This document shows positions 47,591-59,052 of a stretch of DNA of 64,000 nt, in pieces. The notes beneath the pieces were generated by a model. The model was not told where the DNA came from, did not search any database, and saw only the letters and a list, made by a program, of their open reading frames with translations. Each line of letters starts with the position of its first letter. Position 1 is the first letter of the stretch. This stretch comes from Sarcocystis neurona (Eukaryota > Apicomplexa > Conoidasida > Eucoccidiorida > Sarcocystidae): NCBI GenBank assembly GCA_000727475.1, contig KL647290.1:930739-994738 (forward strand). Reading direction: 5' to 3'. Made by a program: the position numbers and the translations under genes.

Positions 47591-48319
47591 GGTGTACGTG
47601 CACCAGAGGGCAACGTGTGCACAGGACAAGGCAACTCACAAAGAAGAATACGTGTTTTCATAAAAGACAGAAGAGAAACAGAGAAAGCGAGGCCTGCGGA
47701 TGCCGGAACGCAGACAGGCAGTCACCCGTGCGACCTTCGGCAGGGTCAGATGTACCAGATTCACGTAGCCATACTTGCAGCGTGAGATACGGCTGGTGTA
47801 TGCACCTCGAGAAATCGGCCGTCCTTCTGCTGGGGAAAAAGTGCTGAAGAAAAAGAGTCTCCCTCGGTGTACAAGCACCTGCGACAGTCGCTTCAAATGT
47901 CGATTTCGACGAAGAAAAGAGATCCCTGAGGTGTACACGTACACCAGCGACAGCCGTCTCAATACGGGGCGGTGTACGTACACCAGCGGCGGCACTGTCA
48001 ATGTGCAGGTCTCTCTATGAACAACAGAGATCGCCGCGGTGTACGCACACCAGCAACAGCGGTCTCAATACGACTGCCTCTCTACAAAAACAAGACGCAC
48101 CCCGACACTGTACGTACACCAGCCACAGCGGTCTCAGGACGACAGTCTCTCTACAGAAAGACGAGGCCCCTCTGGCGGTGTACGTACACCAGCGAGAGCG
48201 GGCTCAAAACGACGAACTCTCTACGAAGAGAAGAGACCCCCGCGGTGTACGTACACCAACGAGTGCTGCCTCAAAACGACAGTCCCTCTGTGAAGAGACC
48301 CCGGGAGTGTACGTACACC
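47591..48319. repeat. minisatellite of about 67 bp built around the palindrome GGTGTACGTACACC
   Basis: The 14-bp self-complementary core, exact or with one to three changes, occurs at 47591, 47866, 47930 (16-bp variant), 47971, 48038, 48107, 48177, 48244 and 48306. From 47971 on, copies are spaced 67, 69, 70, 67 and 62 bp apart. Spacer sequence is also conserved: after the core comes AGCGACAGCGGTCTCAA-like sequence and a CTCTCTAC word. The array lies just upstream (minus-strand sense) of the acceptor of the giant exon and would be in an intron. Confidence 0.85.
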
Positions 48320-49560
48320 AGTAATCAATGTAAACACACCGCGACTTTTTTAAAGTGCGACGTTCACAAAGTCCAGAGTAGCTACCGACGTGGAATGTAC
48401 TTTCAAAACAAGCTCTCCGCCTTGCCCTGGCCAACGTCCACACCCACGTCCTCCTCCTAACACAAGCACCATACATACATCTATATATATAAATATGTTT
48501 GTATGCATGTCTATATACAAGATACCCACACATGCGCACCACGGCTTAGTACCCACCTACGAATACTTCTGCAGAGACACTACTGCTGTCCTGACGCGGG
48601 AGGGGAGAAGAACCCACTGCACAGCACTTCTTTGCGTGAGAACCTCCCACTTAATTTTCGAGAGCTGTCGTCCACAGAAGAGCTACATGGGAGACGAACC
48701 TGTGACATTTCATAGAAGCACCTTCTACGCGCAGAAGCAGCCAGCATTGGACCGGAGCTTCCCGCCCATTCGCATCAGCAAGCGGGCTGGCCTAGTTCGT
48801 TATCTTCGCAGAGAAGGAAGACGAAGAAGAAAAGCAGGCGCAGGAGAGAAAAAGAAGTCAGTCACACAAACGCCACAACAGCAGCCCCATGAACGTGTGT
48901 GTACGTGTGTGGGGGGGGGCCGCCTGAAGTCAACAGACATCCTTGTCTCTGGGCCTATGTGTCTGGCCTACCGTGGGCTTCGCCAAGGAAGCTGAAGAAG
49001 AAGAGGAAGAGGCCGCAGCAGGAGGAAGGAACGTCAACAGCAGGGCAGCAGGCGCAGCAATGTCTCCCCCCGCGAGGACGTCAGAAAACCATAGGCGTAC
49101 GAGCCTGAAGCCGCAACCCAGGAAAAGGCAATTTCAGCAAACTTTCCACACGGCTCTTCGCTTCTCCCCACACAGCAACAGCTGCTGTGCTGCTTCGAAG
49201 CATTGCAAAAAGAGAGAGGAAGACGGCAAAAAAACGAGTGGGTCAAGAGACGGATACGCGTTTGGCGAAAAGCAAAAAACCTCCTTCATCGCTATACGAA
49301 GAGACACAGAGACGGCCCTGTCTCTGCCGCAGGTGTCTCTCCGCTGCAAAGCGTGTGCCACGTCTCTTCCCCCCAGGCGCCGGCGTAAAAGAAAAAAGGG
49401 CACTTGCCGACGCCGTCCCACCGGCCACGAGGAGCCTGTGGCATGTAGGCCTCCACGAAGACGTGCAAAGAAATTGTTGACATTTTCTGCGTCAAGAGAC
49501 TTTCCTGGTAACTTCGACGAGCCCCGTCGGTGTACAACGCATCTTGCGCATGTTCCTCAT
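48320..49560. other. no exon resolved
   Basis: Both strands carry open frames. A plus frame 48943-49632 and a minus frame 49421-49134 (with LFLQCFEAAQQLLLCGEKRR) are protein-like, but no splice chain fits. Likely intron of the giant gene with possible undetected exons. Confidence 0.3.
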
Positions 49561-49798
49561 CTATCTACAGATACGTACGTATGCGTCTATAAGCAAATAT
49601 GTTACCGACAAACAACTCACACTCGGTTGTAGAGACAGGTATATACGCGTACACAGATATATGTGTACGCCAACACTCCCTCTATATAGATATATAGATG
49701 TGCACACACTTATAAATTCATATGTCTTTGTGTGTACGTGTGTGTATACCAACCGTATAGCAACACGTATACAAATAGGCATGTGTGTATCCATTCAC

Positions 49799-49831
<33 letters not shown>

Positions 49832-49960
49832 AACGTATATATACGTGTATATATATATATATTTCTACGTATACATATATACACATATATGTATATATAT
49901 GTATGCATATATATATATACGTATATATATGTACGTACGTATCTGGAGAGATATAGAGCT
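49561..49960. repeat. TA/TATG microsatellite block
   Basis: Dense TATATA, GTATAT and TATATG tracts with few unique bases, densest at 49800-49950. Confidence 0.85.
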
Positions 49961-50103
49961 ACGCAGAGACACACTTGTATATGAGGAACCCATGTGAGAA
50001 ACAAGCAGACACAGATGCATTGAAAATTTTACGTTATGACAGACATCCGTGGATGAGACCGGTTGACATATTTGCAAAGGCCAAGCCGAGGAAACCTCTT
50101 CAC

Positions 50104-50970
50104 CAGCGGAAAGAGTACGAATAATGAAGTCAAGAGCCGAAGTTGCTCCTTCTGACGCGCTCTGCAAATCTTCCCCAGCGCAGCACATGCGCGTCTCTCT
50201 GTACATCTTCACGCGTCTGTGTGGAGCTCGGGCCAAGCAGCTACGTGCGCCTTTTGCCTCGGCGACGCCAGGATAAAAAAATTCTCCTTCTTCTTCTTCT
50301 TCTTCTTCTTCATTTTCTCCTTCTCGTCTTTCTGTAGAGATGTAAAACGGACTGCCTTGCGACGCAATTTCTATCTCATCGTGCGCCACGGCAGGACGGC
50401 AGGTCGAAGCCGCAGCCGCTGCTTCCCATGCGCGTGTCGTTTTTCTTGTCAAAAAAGGATACGTCTTTCGAAGAAGGAGGTCCTCTACAAATGGCGCTTC
50501 TGAGACGAATGTGCGTCTCCCTTTAATCTTGAGCCGTCGGTTTCTTTTGGCTTCCTGCTCCCGCTGCTAGCTCTCTCTGCTCTCTTCCGTCCCCCGCTCT
50601 CTCCATCCTCCTTTCTTCCCTGTCCTTCTGGCTCTCTCTCTTTGGGCACACATTTCCATATATGTGTAGGTATACACGTGCAGATACCCGCGCGTACGTA
50701 GGTCTATACGGAGAGAAAAAGTTCCTTTGCACACACACATACACACGTGAAAGCGAAAGGCGGCGGATTGACAGAGGGAAACATACACGGAGGCACACAG
50801 ACGGAGACGGAGACAGGAGGTAGCGCCTTACATCGTTGAGAAGCTCCTTTTCAACGGCGTGAAGTTGGCAGCGCGGGCGAAGGCCAGGAGAATCTCCCGA
50901 CGGCAGAAAAACGGAAGAAAAAGCGGCGCTTCACGCAGTAGCTCCGCCGACCCCCTTTTGTTTCCCCTCG
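50104..50970 (-). CDS. two candidate small exons of the giant minus-strand gene
   Basis: Exon 50970-50832 lies between an acceptor TTCTTCTCCGCAG and a donor AT/GTAAGG. It reads SAELLREAPLFLPFFCRREI followed by LLAFARAANFTPLKRSFST, a strongly helical, protein-like peptide. Exon 50161-50104, between GATTTGCAG and CTG/GTGAAG, reads ARQKEQLRLLTSLFVLFPL. The first enters in phase 1 and leaves in phase 2; the second enters in phase 2 and leaves in phase 0, which is the phase required by the giant exon starting at 47529. A competing minus frame through 50.1-50.45 kb contains a poly-Glu run and ATSALDFIIRTLSAG, so the second exon is less certain. Confidence 0.4.
50281..50315. repeat. (TTC)n trinucleotide run
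   Basis: About eight TTC units; on the minus strand one frame reads poly-Glu, typical of the homopolymer-coding repeats in this part of the window. Confidence 0.85.
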
Positions 50971-51214
50971 CTGCGGAGAAGAAAAAAGTGCGCGCGCAAT
51001 AGCACAGAACGGGTACATGCTGAGCTTCGCTTGCGACTCTTTTCCCACGCGTGCCGGGGCAAAGAGGGACAGAGACAGAGAGACAGAAAAATAAGAACTC
51101 CGCGAGAGCAGACCCAGACAGGAAAGGGAAGAAAGAAACGGCAGCAGTTCATCAAAGAAATGGACGGAGGGACAGACAAATAGCGGCAGGGCCCACCCGG
51201 GGGCTGCGGCGCGA

Positions 51215-51330
51215 CCGCACGGCTTCCTCTCTCTCTCTCTCTCTGCTCCTCTCTATTTACACATATATATATACATTCATATACACATATTTATAAAATA
51301 TATATACAAATATATTTATTTCATTTTACG
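51215..51330. repeat. (CT)n and TA microsatellites
   Basis: A run of CTCTCT is followed by TA-rich sequence with TATTTATAAAATATATA. Confidence 0.75.
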
Positions 51331-51714
51331 CCTTGACTTCCGCACAGACGTCAGGAAGTGTTTCGACGGACATGCAGAAGTTTTTACATATTTATAGAAA
51401 CGCACCTCTGTACGCGTGTGTTTGTAAATGGACAGAGGCTAACATATGTGTGTGCAGGCATATAGTGAAAATAGAGGCACCAACGTTCATGCATAATAGA
51501 AAACGTGCCCGTGTTCAACTCAACAGGGGAGACGAGACATCTACATAAGCAGACAGAGACAGAAGTAAATGGAGACGTGTGTTGTGCGGTGAGTAAAATA
51601 ACTCGACGAACGCGCGGAGCTGCAACACACATCTCTCTCTCTCGTCCAGCTCTCTCCCCCATGTATTTTGTATGTCACGTACGCCTGCCTGCTGTTCAAG
51701 ACACAGGCCTATGT

Positions 51715-52190
51715 AAATATATCTATATATTATCTGTCGGCGTGTATACACATATACGGACATATATATATATACACGTAAATATATACGCCGATAGATC
51801 ATAGAGAGGGATGTACACACATATACATATACATATACACACGCATACATATATATATATAAACATCTACGTAATTACGCGCATCCATCTTACCTATAGG
51901 CTTGTAGACAAATATGTGAATACACGTGGATATATACGCGTCTCGTGTATGTACATCAATATCTACGACATTGCATTGCTTCACCTTACCTATACGCGGA
52001 CGCATATATATATATATATATGGGCACGTGTCTGTTATCTATATGCGTATATATATATACTTCCATATGTACGTGATTATACGTGTGTCTATTACATACT
52101 CGCATACGTGATACATACATCTTAGTATGTAAATTTATGCACCTGTGTGACCTGCTCGCGTTCACATATATATATATATATATAAATCTC
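51715..52190. repeat. TA/TACATA microsatellite block
   Basis: A nearly continuous mix of TATATA, ACATATACAT and CGTATA tracts, about 475 bp, in the presumed intron between the 52.5-52.9 and 50.8-51.0 kb exons. Confidence 0.85.
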
Positions 52191-52478
52191 TGTGTTTGTA
52201 TAGATGACACTCCTGCGAGCTGGTGAAGAGGTGCAGCAGGGATAGTCACAGGAAGTGGCGCATGCAAGTACACCCTGTTGTCGTAGATTTATCGACATTT
52301 GCCTTTTGTACGTATGTGTGTGTATGTGTGTCCGGAAGAGAAGAAGTTGGTGCCCCAGGTATGTCAGCAGGTTGAGGAAGAGGGCGAGCAGCGGCGGAGG
52401 GGAAAAGATCTGCTTCGCACGTCTTCTCTCGTCAAAGAAAAGTGCCGCAGAGAGGCAGCAGCAGCAACTTGGACGCAC

Positions 52479-52892
52479 ATGAAGAAAATGAGCAGCAGTT
52501 GAGAACCTCGTCGTCCCTGGCAAAAGGCTGCAGAAGACTGTCGAAGAGTTCCGCCTCTTTTTTCTCCCTGCTGTCCTCCATCGCAGGAAGGAGGCGGGCC
52601 CCACACGGCAGCGGCAGCCCACCCGCCCCTGCTGGAGCCGCTTCACGTCGCGCAGCGTGGCAGCCCTCCCTTTTCGAAGAAGGCATCGAAGCAGAGGCAA
52701 AAAGAGGAGAAGAAGAAGAGGAAGAAAACGAAGAAGAAGACGCAGGATGGGAGACACTTGGCGAGACGTGGGAAGAGCCGCAAGAAAATCGCGCCCTTTC
52801 ATCCCCGCAAGCAGCGCCAACAGGTCCCAACACGCGCCCAACCTGCCGCACAAACGCGTGCACCACCGGCTGCAGAGGACTTCCCTTCCCCG
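52479..52892 (-). CDS. candidate exon of the giant minus-strand gene
   Basis: Between acceptor CTGTTTGCAG and donor CAT/GTGCGT the minus strand has 414 nt open in one frame (138 codons), entered and left in phase 1. This is what the exons at 58141-59052 (leaves in phase 1) and 50832-50970 (enters in phase 1) require. It begins GKGSPLQPVVHAFVRQVGRV, has a poly-Ser run, and ends EAELFDSLLQPFARDDEVLN. Other frames are also open in parts: one minus frame is Leu-rich and one plus frame is Glu-rich, so strand and frame are supported by phase and splice sites rather than homology. Confidence 0.4.
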
Positions 52893-53064
52893 CTGCAAAC
52901 AGCAGAATTACCGCGCAGAAGCAGCAGCAAAAGCAGCCCTTTTCTCGTTTTTGCTGCTGTGCTTCTCTTCCGCAGCAACAGTAACAAATGCAGCAACATT
53001 AAAATTCTTCTTCCTCCTTAAAAAACAGCACCAACAGAGATCCGCACACGCGGTTCGTCCATAA

Positions 53065-53850
53065 GTGTACACATACATACACCTGTATGTGTATATACAC
53101 GTGTATGTATATGTATGAACAGAGACCTTTATACATATATATATATACATACATAGACAGATAGTAGAAAGAGAGAAGTGCATATATATATATATATGTA
53201 TGCACTTCTCTGGATAGATAGACAGAGAGAGAGAGGTGTCTACACATATATATATACATATATATACATATATACATATATATATATAGGGAGAGATTTA
53301 CATATATGTGTGTACATATATATATATACGCAGATAGATAGAGAGAAGTGTACACATACATATGTATAGATACACAGACAGATAGAGAGACGCTTATATA
53401 TATATATGTGTAGGGAGAGAGAGATTTACACACACGTGTATATATATATATATACATATATGGATAGTTCGATAGAGAGATGTTTACATATATGTGTGTA
53501 TATGTATATATATGTCTAGAGAGAGAGAGGTTTACACCTATGCATACAGACATATATATATAGATACATAGGTAGAGAGAGAAATGTTTACATTTACGTT
53601 TATATTTATATATAGAGAGATTTACATATATATATACACACATGTGGATAGGTAGACAGACGCCTACATATATGTGTGTATGTATATGTGTATATGTGTA
53701 TGTACGTAGAGAGAGGGAGGTTTACATATATATATATATATACATACGTAGGTAGAGATAGAAGTGTACACATACGTGTGTGTGTATGGATAGAGAGAGA
53801 GACCTTTACACACATGTATATATAGATATATATATATGTAGAGAGAGAGA
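53065..53850. repeat. TA/GTATG/GAGA microsatellite block with about 60-80 bp higher-order repeat
   Basis: The block repeatedly cycles through a TATATA tract, then a (GATA)n or TAGGTAGAGAGAGA word, then GTTTACA or GTGTACA, roughly every 60-80 bp (for example near 53190, 53280, 53345, 53410, 53480, 53530, 53580, 53625 and 53710). Confidence 0.75.
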
Positions 53851-54119
53851 TCCTGGGTCGTCGCAGAGAAGAAAACGTTTTTTTGCTGTTTCTCTCGGAC
53901 GCACGAAAATACGCGCGTGTATTTCTTATGCATGCGTCTCGCTTTCTCTGCGTGTTCGTTTTTATGTTGGTGGGCTTGCGCAAACCTGCGCAGCGCAGTC
54001 CACACGTCCCCCCCATCCCCCGTCTTCGCTGGCGACAGCAGTGACGCGCCGGCAGTTTTCTGTTTTTTTAGGAAAGTTGGTGCCTTCTACTTATGCACAC
54101 CTGCGCATACACTCCACAC
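53851..54119. other. short unique island between microsatellite blocks
   Basis: About 270 bp of ordinary sequence with open frames on both strands (for example plus 53917-54060), but no recognised motif. Confidence 0.3.
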
Positions 54120-54835
54120 GTTCCATATAAACACACTACATGTATACATACACATACACATACGTACATATATACATACATACACATACTCATACGTACA
54201 TATATATATATATATATACATACACATAGCTATACATATATACATACATACACATCTGTACACACACAGACAGATGCATACATACATTGACATACCTACA
54301 CACACATGCATAGATACACACATAGACACGTATACGTGCACAGACATAGCTATACCTACATACATACCTGTACACAGATAGATAGATACACGCATACATA
54401 CGCAAACATCTCTACATACATAGACATAGCCGTACATATATACAAACATAGATACACACATAGACATAGATACATACGTAGACGTAGCCATACACACATA
54501 CACACCTCTGCATAGATAGAGAGATACGCACATACATACATGCATACATACATACATACCTACACACACATACATACACACATACACACACACATACATA
54601 CATACATACATATACATACACAGCTGTACACACATACATACATACATACGTACGTACATACGTACATATACATAGTCACACATAGATAGATACATAGATA
54701 CATACACACCTACATACGTAGAAACGGCTATACACGCATACACACCTGTACGTAGATACACAGATACATACATATATATATATATACATATACATACGTG
54801 CATACATATATATATATATATATATTCACACACAA
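54120..54835. repeat. (CATA)n tetranucleotide block, about 715 bp
   Basis: CATACATA and CACATA units dominate the + strand, interrupted by GATAGATA and short CGTA words. The strand bias is complete: the complement is TATG-rich. Confidence 0.9.
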
Positions 54836-54849
54836 GGATACATTAACAT

Positions 54850-55400
54850 AGATCGACTACTTGACTGTGAATAGAGAATCATTTTTGGGGAAGAGAAATT
54901 GACTGTAGATAGAGCAAATCACTCTTCAACCGCAGAAATACATCACTAAAGTGCAGGAATATCTTTCAAATAGAAAAGTGTATTTAGGATGGCAGAATTA
55001 ATTTAGGACGGAGACATTTGCTTTTAACAGAGAGAGCTGCTTTTGACAGCAGAGACATTCTCTTCTAACAGAAAAATGGCCTTCCGGCGGCGAAGAAGTT
55101 CCTCCTCTGAAGTGAGGAAATTCTTTCGGGGTGAAGAAGATGACTGTCGTTCGGGAAATAATATTTGGTGCAGACACTTTTCCGTTGAAAGTGACGTATT
55201 TAATTATAGAGAGAAAATCAATCGAAGCTAAATAAGTGGACCTCCCAGACAGAGAACAGTCACCTTACAGTGACGAAACTTCTATGTAAAACGGACAAAT
55301 CCGCTTGAACTGAAGAAAGGAGCTTCCAACAAGGGAACGTATTCACGAAAAAGAGACACTTTCTTTCGACGAAAAAGTTGACTTAAAAGACATGAACAAT
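54850..55400. repeat. degenerate minisatellite of about 21-24 bp
   Basis: A pattern close to GACATT-CTTTT-AACAGA-GA recurs with drift, for example around 55010, 55035, 55055, 55078, 55100 and 55120 and again at 55315-55390. A small plus-strand open frame at 55043-55231 arises from it. Confidence 0.55.
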
Positions 55401-55571
55401 ATGTCACGCATGCGGTCACTTCTCTTGTTCGCATGGAAGTGTCTACTTTCTTGCGATGAAGAAGGACCTCCCTTTGAGGCGAAGATCCACGTATACGTGT
55501 TTCCGTATCTTCTGGCACATAGAAGTACCTCCTATTCTGCTGTCGGTGCGCGAGAGAAACAAGGCGCGAAC

Positions 55572-55703
55572 AGTAATCCGCATGCATGCAGAAATGACGT
55601 GGGGAGAAAATCAGCGACGATATTTATACACACAGAGAGTAATCCGCATGCATGCAGAAATGACGTGGGGAGAAAATCAGCGACGATATATATACACACA
55701 GAG
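55572..55703. repeat. 66-bp tandem duplication, nearly identical copies
   Basis: Copies at 55572-55637 and 55638-55703 differ only in the ATATTTATAC versus ATATATATAC part. Each contains CCGCATGCATGCAG, which includes the TGCATGCA palindrome known as an ApiAP2-type binding word. Confidence 0.9.
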
Positions 55704-55894
55704 ACAGAGACACACCGACCGAAGAGAGACACAGACAGAAACAGACAGAAACGGGGCGCGTGCAATTTTTCAAGAAATAGGAACTTCTCTACTTTTCCAC
55801 CTTTTTCTGCTCCACACGAACACCACGCCTAATTCACCTTCGCAAAAAACGGATGCTCTTCTCTTCCCCGTCTCTTCACTTTCATTGTCTCGGC

Positions 55895-56490
55895 ATACAG
55901 ACACCTGTACATACATACATACATGCAGGTGTGTAAATGTAGTGAAAAGCACCAATACTATCAGGTCTACATACATGTACTTATACATACAACTGTACAC
56001 ATTTATATATATGTCGGTTTGTCTATGAAACAAAAATCGCATGACGTGTACATACATATATATATATTTACATAGGTGTGTACATGAAGAAAAAGTTTTA
56101 TGAGGTGTACACACAGATATATATATATAGATAGAAAGAGACACGTGTGTCTATTCGGCAGCAATACCCTCGTACATATATGTATACACATATATATGTG
56201 GATCCATGTGGCACCTACATCGTCGCATCTATGCATACATATATACATACATACACAAAGACATGTGTCTATTCGGCAGCAATATAGCCGCGCACATATA
56301 TATATAGGTGTGTTTATGCGTTAACAATATCCTCGCACATACACCTGTATAAACATATGTATATATATACATATGTACATACACACACATGTCAGCAATG
56401 CGTACATATATATATATATAGATATATATAAGCACATGTACGTATGCTTGTATATATGTGTGTGTGGCGAGGATATCGTCGAGAACGGAG
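55895..56490. repeat. CATACA/TATATA microsatellites with a repeated AGACA...TCTATTCGGCAGCAATA segment
   Basis: The microsatellite is interrupted by copies of TGTCTATTCGGCAGCAATA (near 56148 and 56265) and a GTTAACAATATCCTCGCACATA variant (near 56318), making a repeat of about 60-115 bp. Confidence 0.75.
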
Positions 56491-56737
56491 AGAGAGAGAG
56501 AGAAGCCGGGGCGTGTGGCGGCAACAAATACGATCGCAATTTTAAATGAGACGCATTTCCCAACAAGTCGCGCCGCGGGAGAATAAATATAAATCAAACG
56601 CACATGCAAACACATATATACACAGAGAGAGAGGAAGCGAAGAATGCGTTTCCCTACGGGCCTCTTCTGGCCGCTTTCCTTTCGTATCGACGCCCATCAA
56701 ATTTCCCTTCATCTACAAAAATGTCCACCCTCACATT

Positions 56738-57110
56738 TACAACATATATATATATATATATACACGCGTACAACTGCAATATATATATATATATATATAT
56801 GTATTCGTATATACGTAAATATACAACATACGAATACACATGTACAAATATATATATATATATATATACGTATATTGACGAGTACGTGTATATATATATA
56901 TATATCCATATATGTATATACACATACTCGTCAATGTTGGATGGGTAAATCTGGACAACACACATAAATATACGTAAATATGTACATTTCTGCAGCACAT
57001 GCAAATACATCTATGCAGCACATACATATATATATATATAAGATTATGGAGCCTTCACTTGGATAGAACCACCCATATATATATATATATATGTAGGAGA
57101 AGAACTGCGA
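56738..57110. repeat. TA-rich microsatellite block
   Basis: Long (TA)n tracts and GTATATACG words, including an imperfect inverted repeat around ATTGACGAGTACGTG and CACATACTCGTCAAT (56874 and 56919). Confidence 0.8.
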
Positions 57111-57239
57111 GTACGTTTGCCATAAGAAATACATGAGGAGAACGCCCCGCTAATAAGGGGCATGTGTTTCTCTTTCTCTTTCTCTGTGAATAGTACGTAT
57201 TTGAACCACCCGGAAAAGGTATATGGGAGGGATCCGCAC

Positions 57240-57670
57240 ATACGCATCTATATATAGATATACATATACATATACGTATAACTACATCCGTTAAGCACAC
57301 ACACACACACACACACAAACACACAAACACACACATATATACATATACATATCTGCATATACATATATACATATACACATATACATACATACATACTTAC
57401 AGATACACATATACATATATACATAGATCCGTTATATATGTAGAGAGAAAAGTCGTAACGTAAAGTCATTCCTGATCGATTCTACCCGACATAGCAAAGA
57501 ATTTTATCTGCATGCATATACATACATACGTACATACCTCCATAGATATATATATATATATATAAATACGTACATACATATACATACATATATATAAAAC
57601 AATATGCGCATGCACGTATAGATACATATACATTAACATGCATGCGTAAAGGCATACACATATATATATA
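57240..57670. repeat. TACATA, (CA)n and TA microsatellites
   Basis: Contains about 11 consecutive CA units at 57297-57318 followed by (TACATA)n and TA runs. Confidence 0.85.
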
Positions 57671-57699
57671 TATAAGCTAGAACAAATTTGTACATATGT

Positions 57700-58190
57700 G
57701 TACAGATATGAAAATTCAGCTGCATGCGTTTGTTTCTGCAGTGTGTGAACGTTTCCGTAGGAGACATGCGGATCCTCTGCCACATTCGTATATACATAGA
57801 TACGCCAGGCAATCCACAAATGGCTCGATAAATATGCATGGAAATAGAGAAATACACAAATACATATCAATGAAAATACACTCATATACGTGTAGATAAG
57901 TGGAAGAAATGCAGCTGCATTCATGTTTTCCTTTACCTTGTACGTGTCTCCATAGACTACGTGTGTGAAGCCTTTGCCGTATGTGTATACATACACACAC
58001 ACACCATACCCATATATCCATACCTCATATACATACATATGAATTAAAAGCGCGTAAATACACAGAAGTATAAATGGAAAGACATCAGCACATGCAAGTG
58101 TAGGTGGAAGAAATGCAGCTGTAGGCGTGTTTTTGTGTACCTTGTAGGTGTCTCCATAGACAGCGTGTGAAGCCTCTGCCATGCGTCCAA
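57700..58190. repeat. three-copy tandem duplication of about 200 bp spanning an exon-intron junction
   Basis: Copies start near 58104, 57900 and 57707. The shared core is GAAGAAATGCAGCTG, then ACCTTGTAGGTGTCTCCATAG (one base changed in copy 2), then a GTGTGAAGCCTCTGCC-like word. In the rightmost copy this is the 3' end of the 58141-59052 exon with its donor. The two others lie in the following intron and have drifted, the leftmost most. Confidence 0.75.
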
Positions 58191-59052
58191 AGAGCTCCGA
58201 AAAGTTCAAGCGCCTCATCTTTTGATATCGCCCTGACTTTCGCAAGAAGAACACTCTTCCCTTTCTTCTTGTTGCCCTCCCGTCCGGCAGGTGAATCACC
58301 TTCTGCTTCCTCTGTTTCTTGCCGTTTCGTTTTCTCCGTCGCTGCTGCGGTTGCTGCTGCTGCTGCACCTGCACGTTCTTCGAAGCAGCAGCGCAGCGCG
58401 GTGGTGGATTTCTTCCGCTTCTTTTCCGCAGAAGCAGCAGCAACGCCTGTCACGGCGTCTTCGTCGTCCCCTTGCAGCAGCGGCAGGTTCTTTTTCTTCT
58501 TCTTTCTTCTCTTTGCCGTGTGCTCGGCTGCGGAAGTGGCCTGCTGCTGCGGCTCTTGCTGCAGCGCGTGCAGTTTTAGGTGAAGCAGCACTTCCAGCGC
58601 AACGCGCAGGCCCAGGAACTCCTGCTGCAACGTACACGTTCCTCTCTTGTTCTTCGTCCCTTTTTTATTCGTCTGCAAGTCGTCCTCTCCACACAGCAGC
58701 AGCGATTGCTGCTCTCCTCTCCTCCCGGCCGCTGCTGGCTGCCCCACACTTGTCGCAGCTGCTGCACGTGTTTTCTCGCCCTCTCTCTCTCGCCCAGGCT
58801 CTGGCTCGTCGTCTGCGTCGTCCGCAGCAACACCCGCCGCCCCTGGCAGCCGTCCTCCGCTGCCAGCAAATAACTGCTCGTCCACTGCCTCCCACCAGGC
58901 GAGAAAAGCTCGAGTGGGGCGCGCATGCAGTCTGACAGCAACGAAGACATGTGCCGCGCGCGGCACCGCGGCAACGCGGGCACACAGCAGCAAACACCCT
59001 TCCAACGCCTGTCGGGCCCTGTCCGCAAGCACGCGCGGAGAACCCGCGAGGC
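58141..59052 (-). CDS. candidate large exon of the giant minus-strand gene
   Basis: A 912-nt exon lies between acceptor ACAAATTATAG and donor CAAG/GTACAC, open for 303 codons and entered and left in phase 1. It begins LAGSPRVLADRARQALEGC and HVFVAVRLHARPTRAFLAWW, followed by alternating Ala-, Lys- and Gln-rich stretches, LQQEFLGLRVALEVLLHLKL, a poly-Lys run, and ISKDEALELFGALWTHGRGF at the end. Low-complexity insertions between conserved-looking helices fit the giant gene. The family is not recognised from this exon alone. The next exon in phase is 52479-52892. Confidence 0.5.

Noticed and set aside
49865..50452. Minus frame with poly-Glu and ATSALDFIIRTLSAG, at first taken as the main exon
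   Set aside because: It cannot be joined in phase to the exon ending at 50832, and part of it is a TTC repeat. It is kept only as an alternative to the 50104-50161 exon.
54087..54833. 248-codon minus frame of Tyr, Val, Cys and Met
   Set aside because: It is a translation of the CATA/TATG microsatellite, not a protein.
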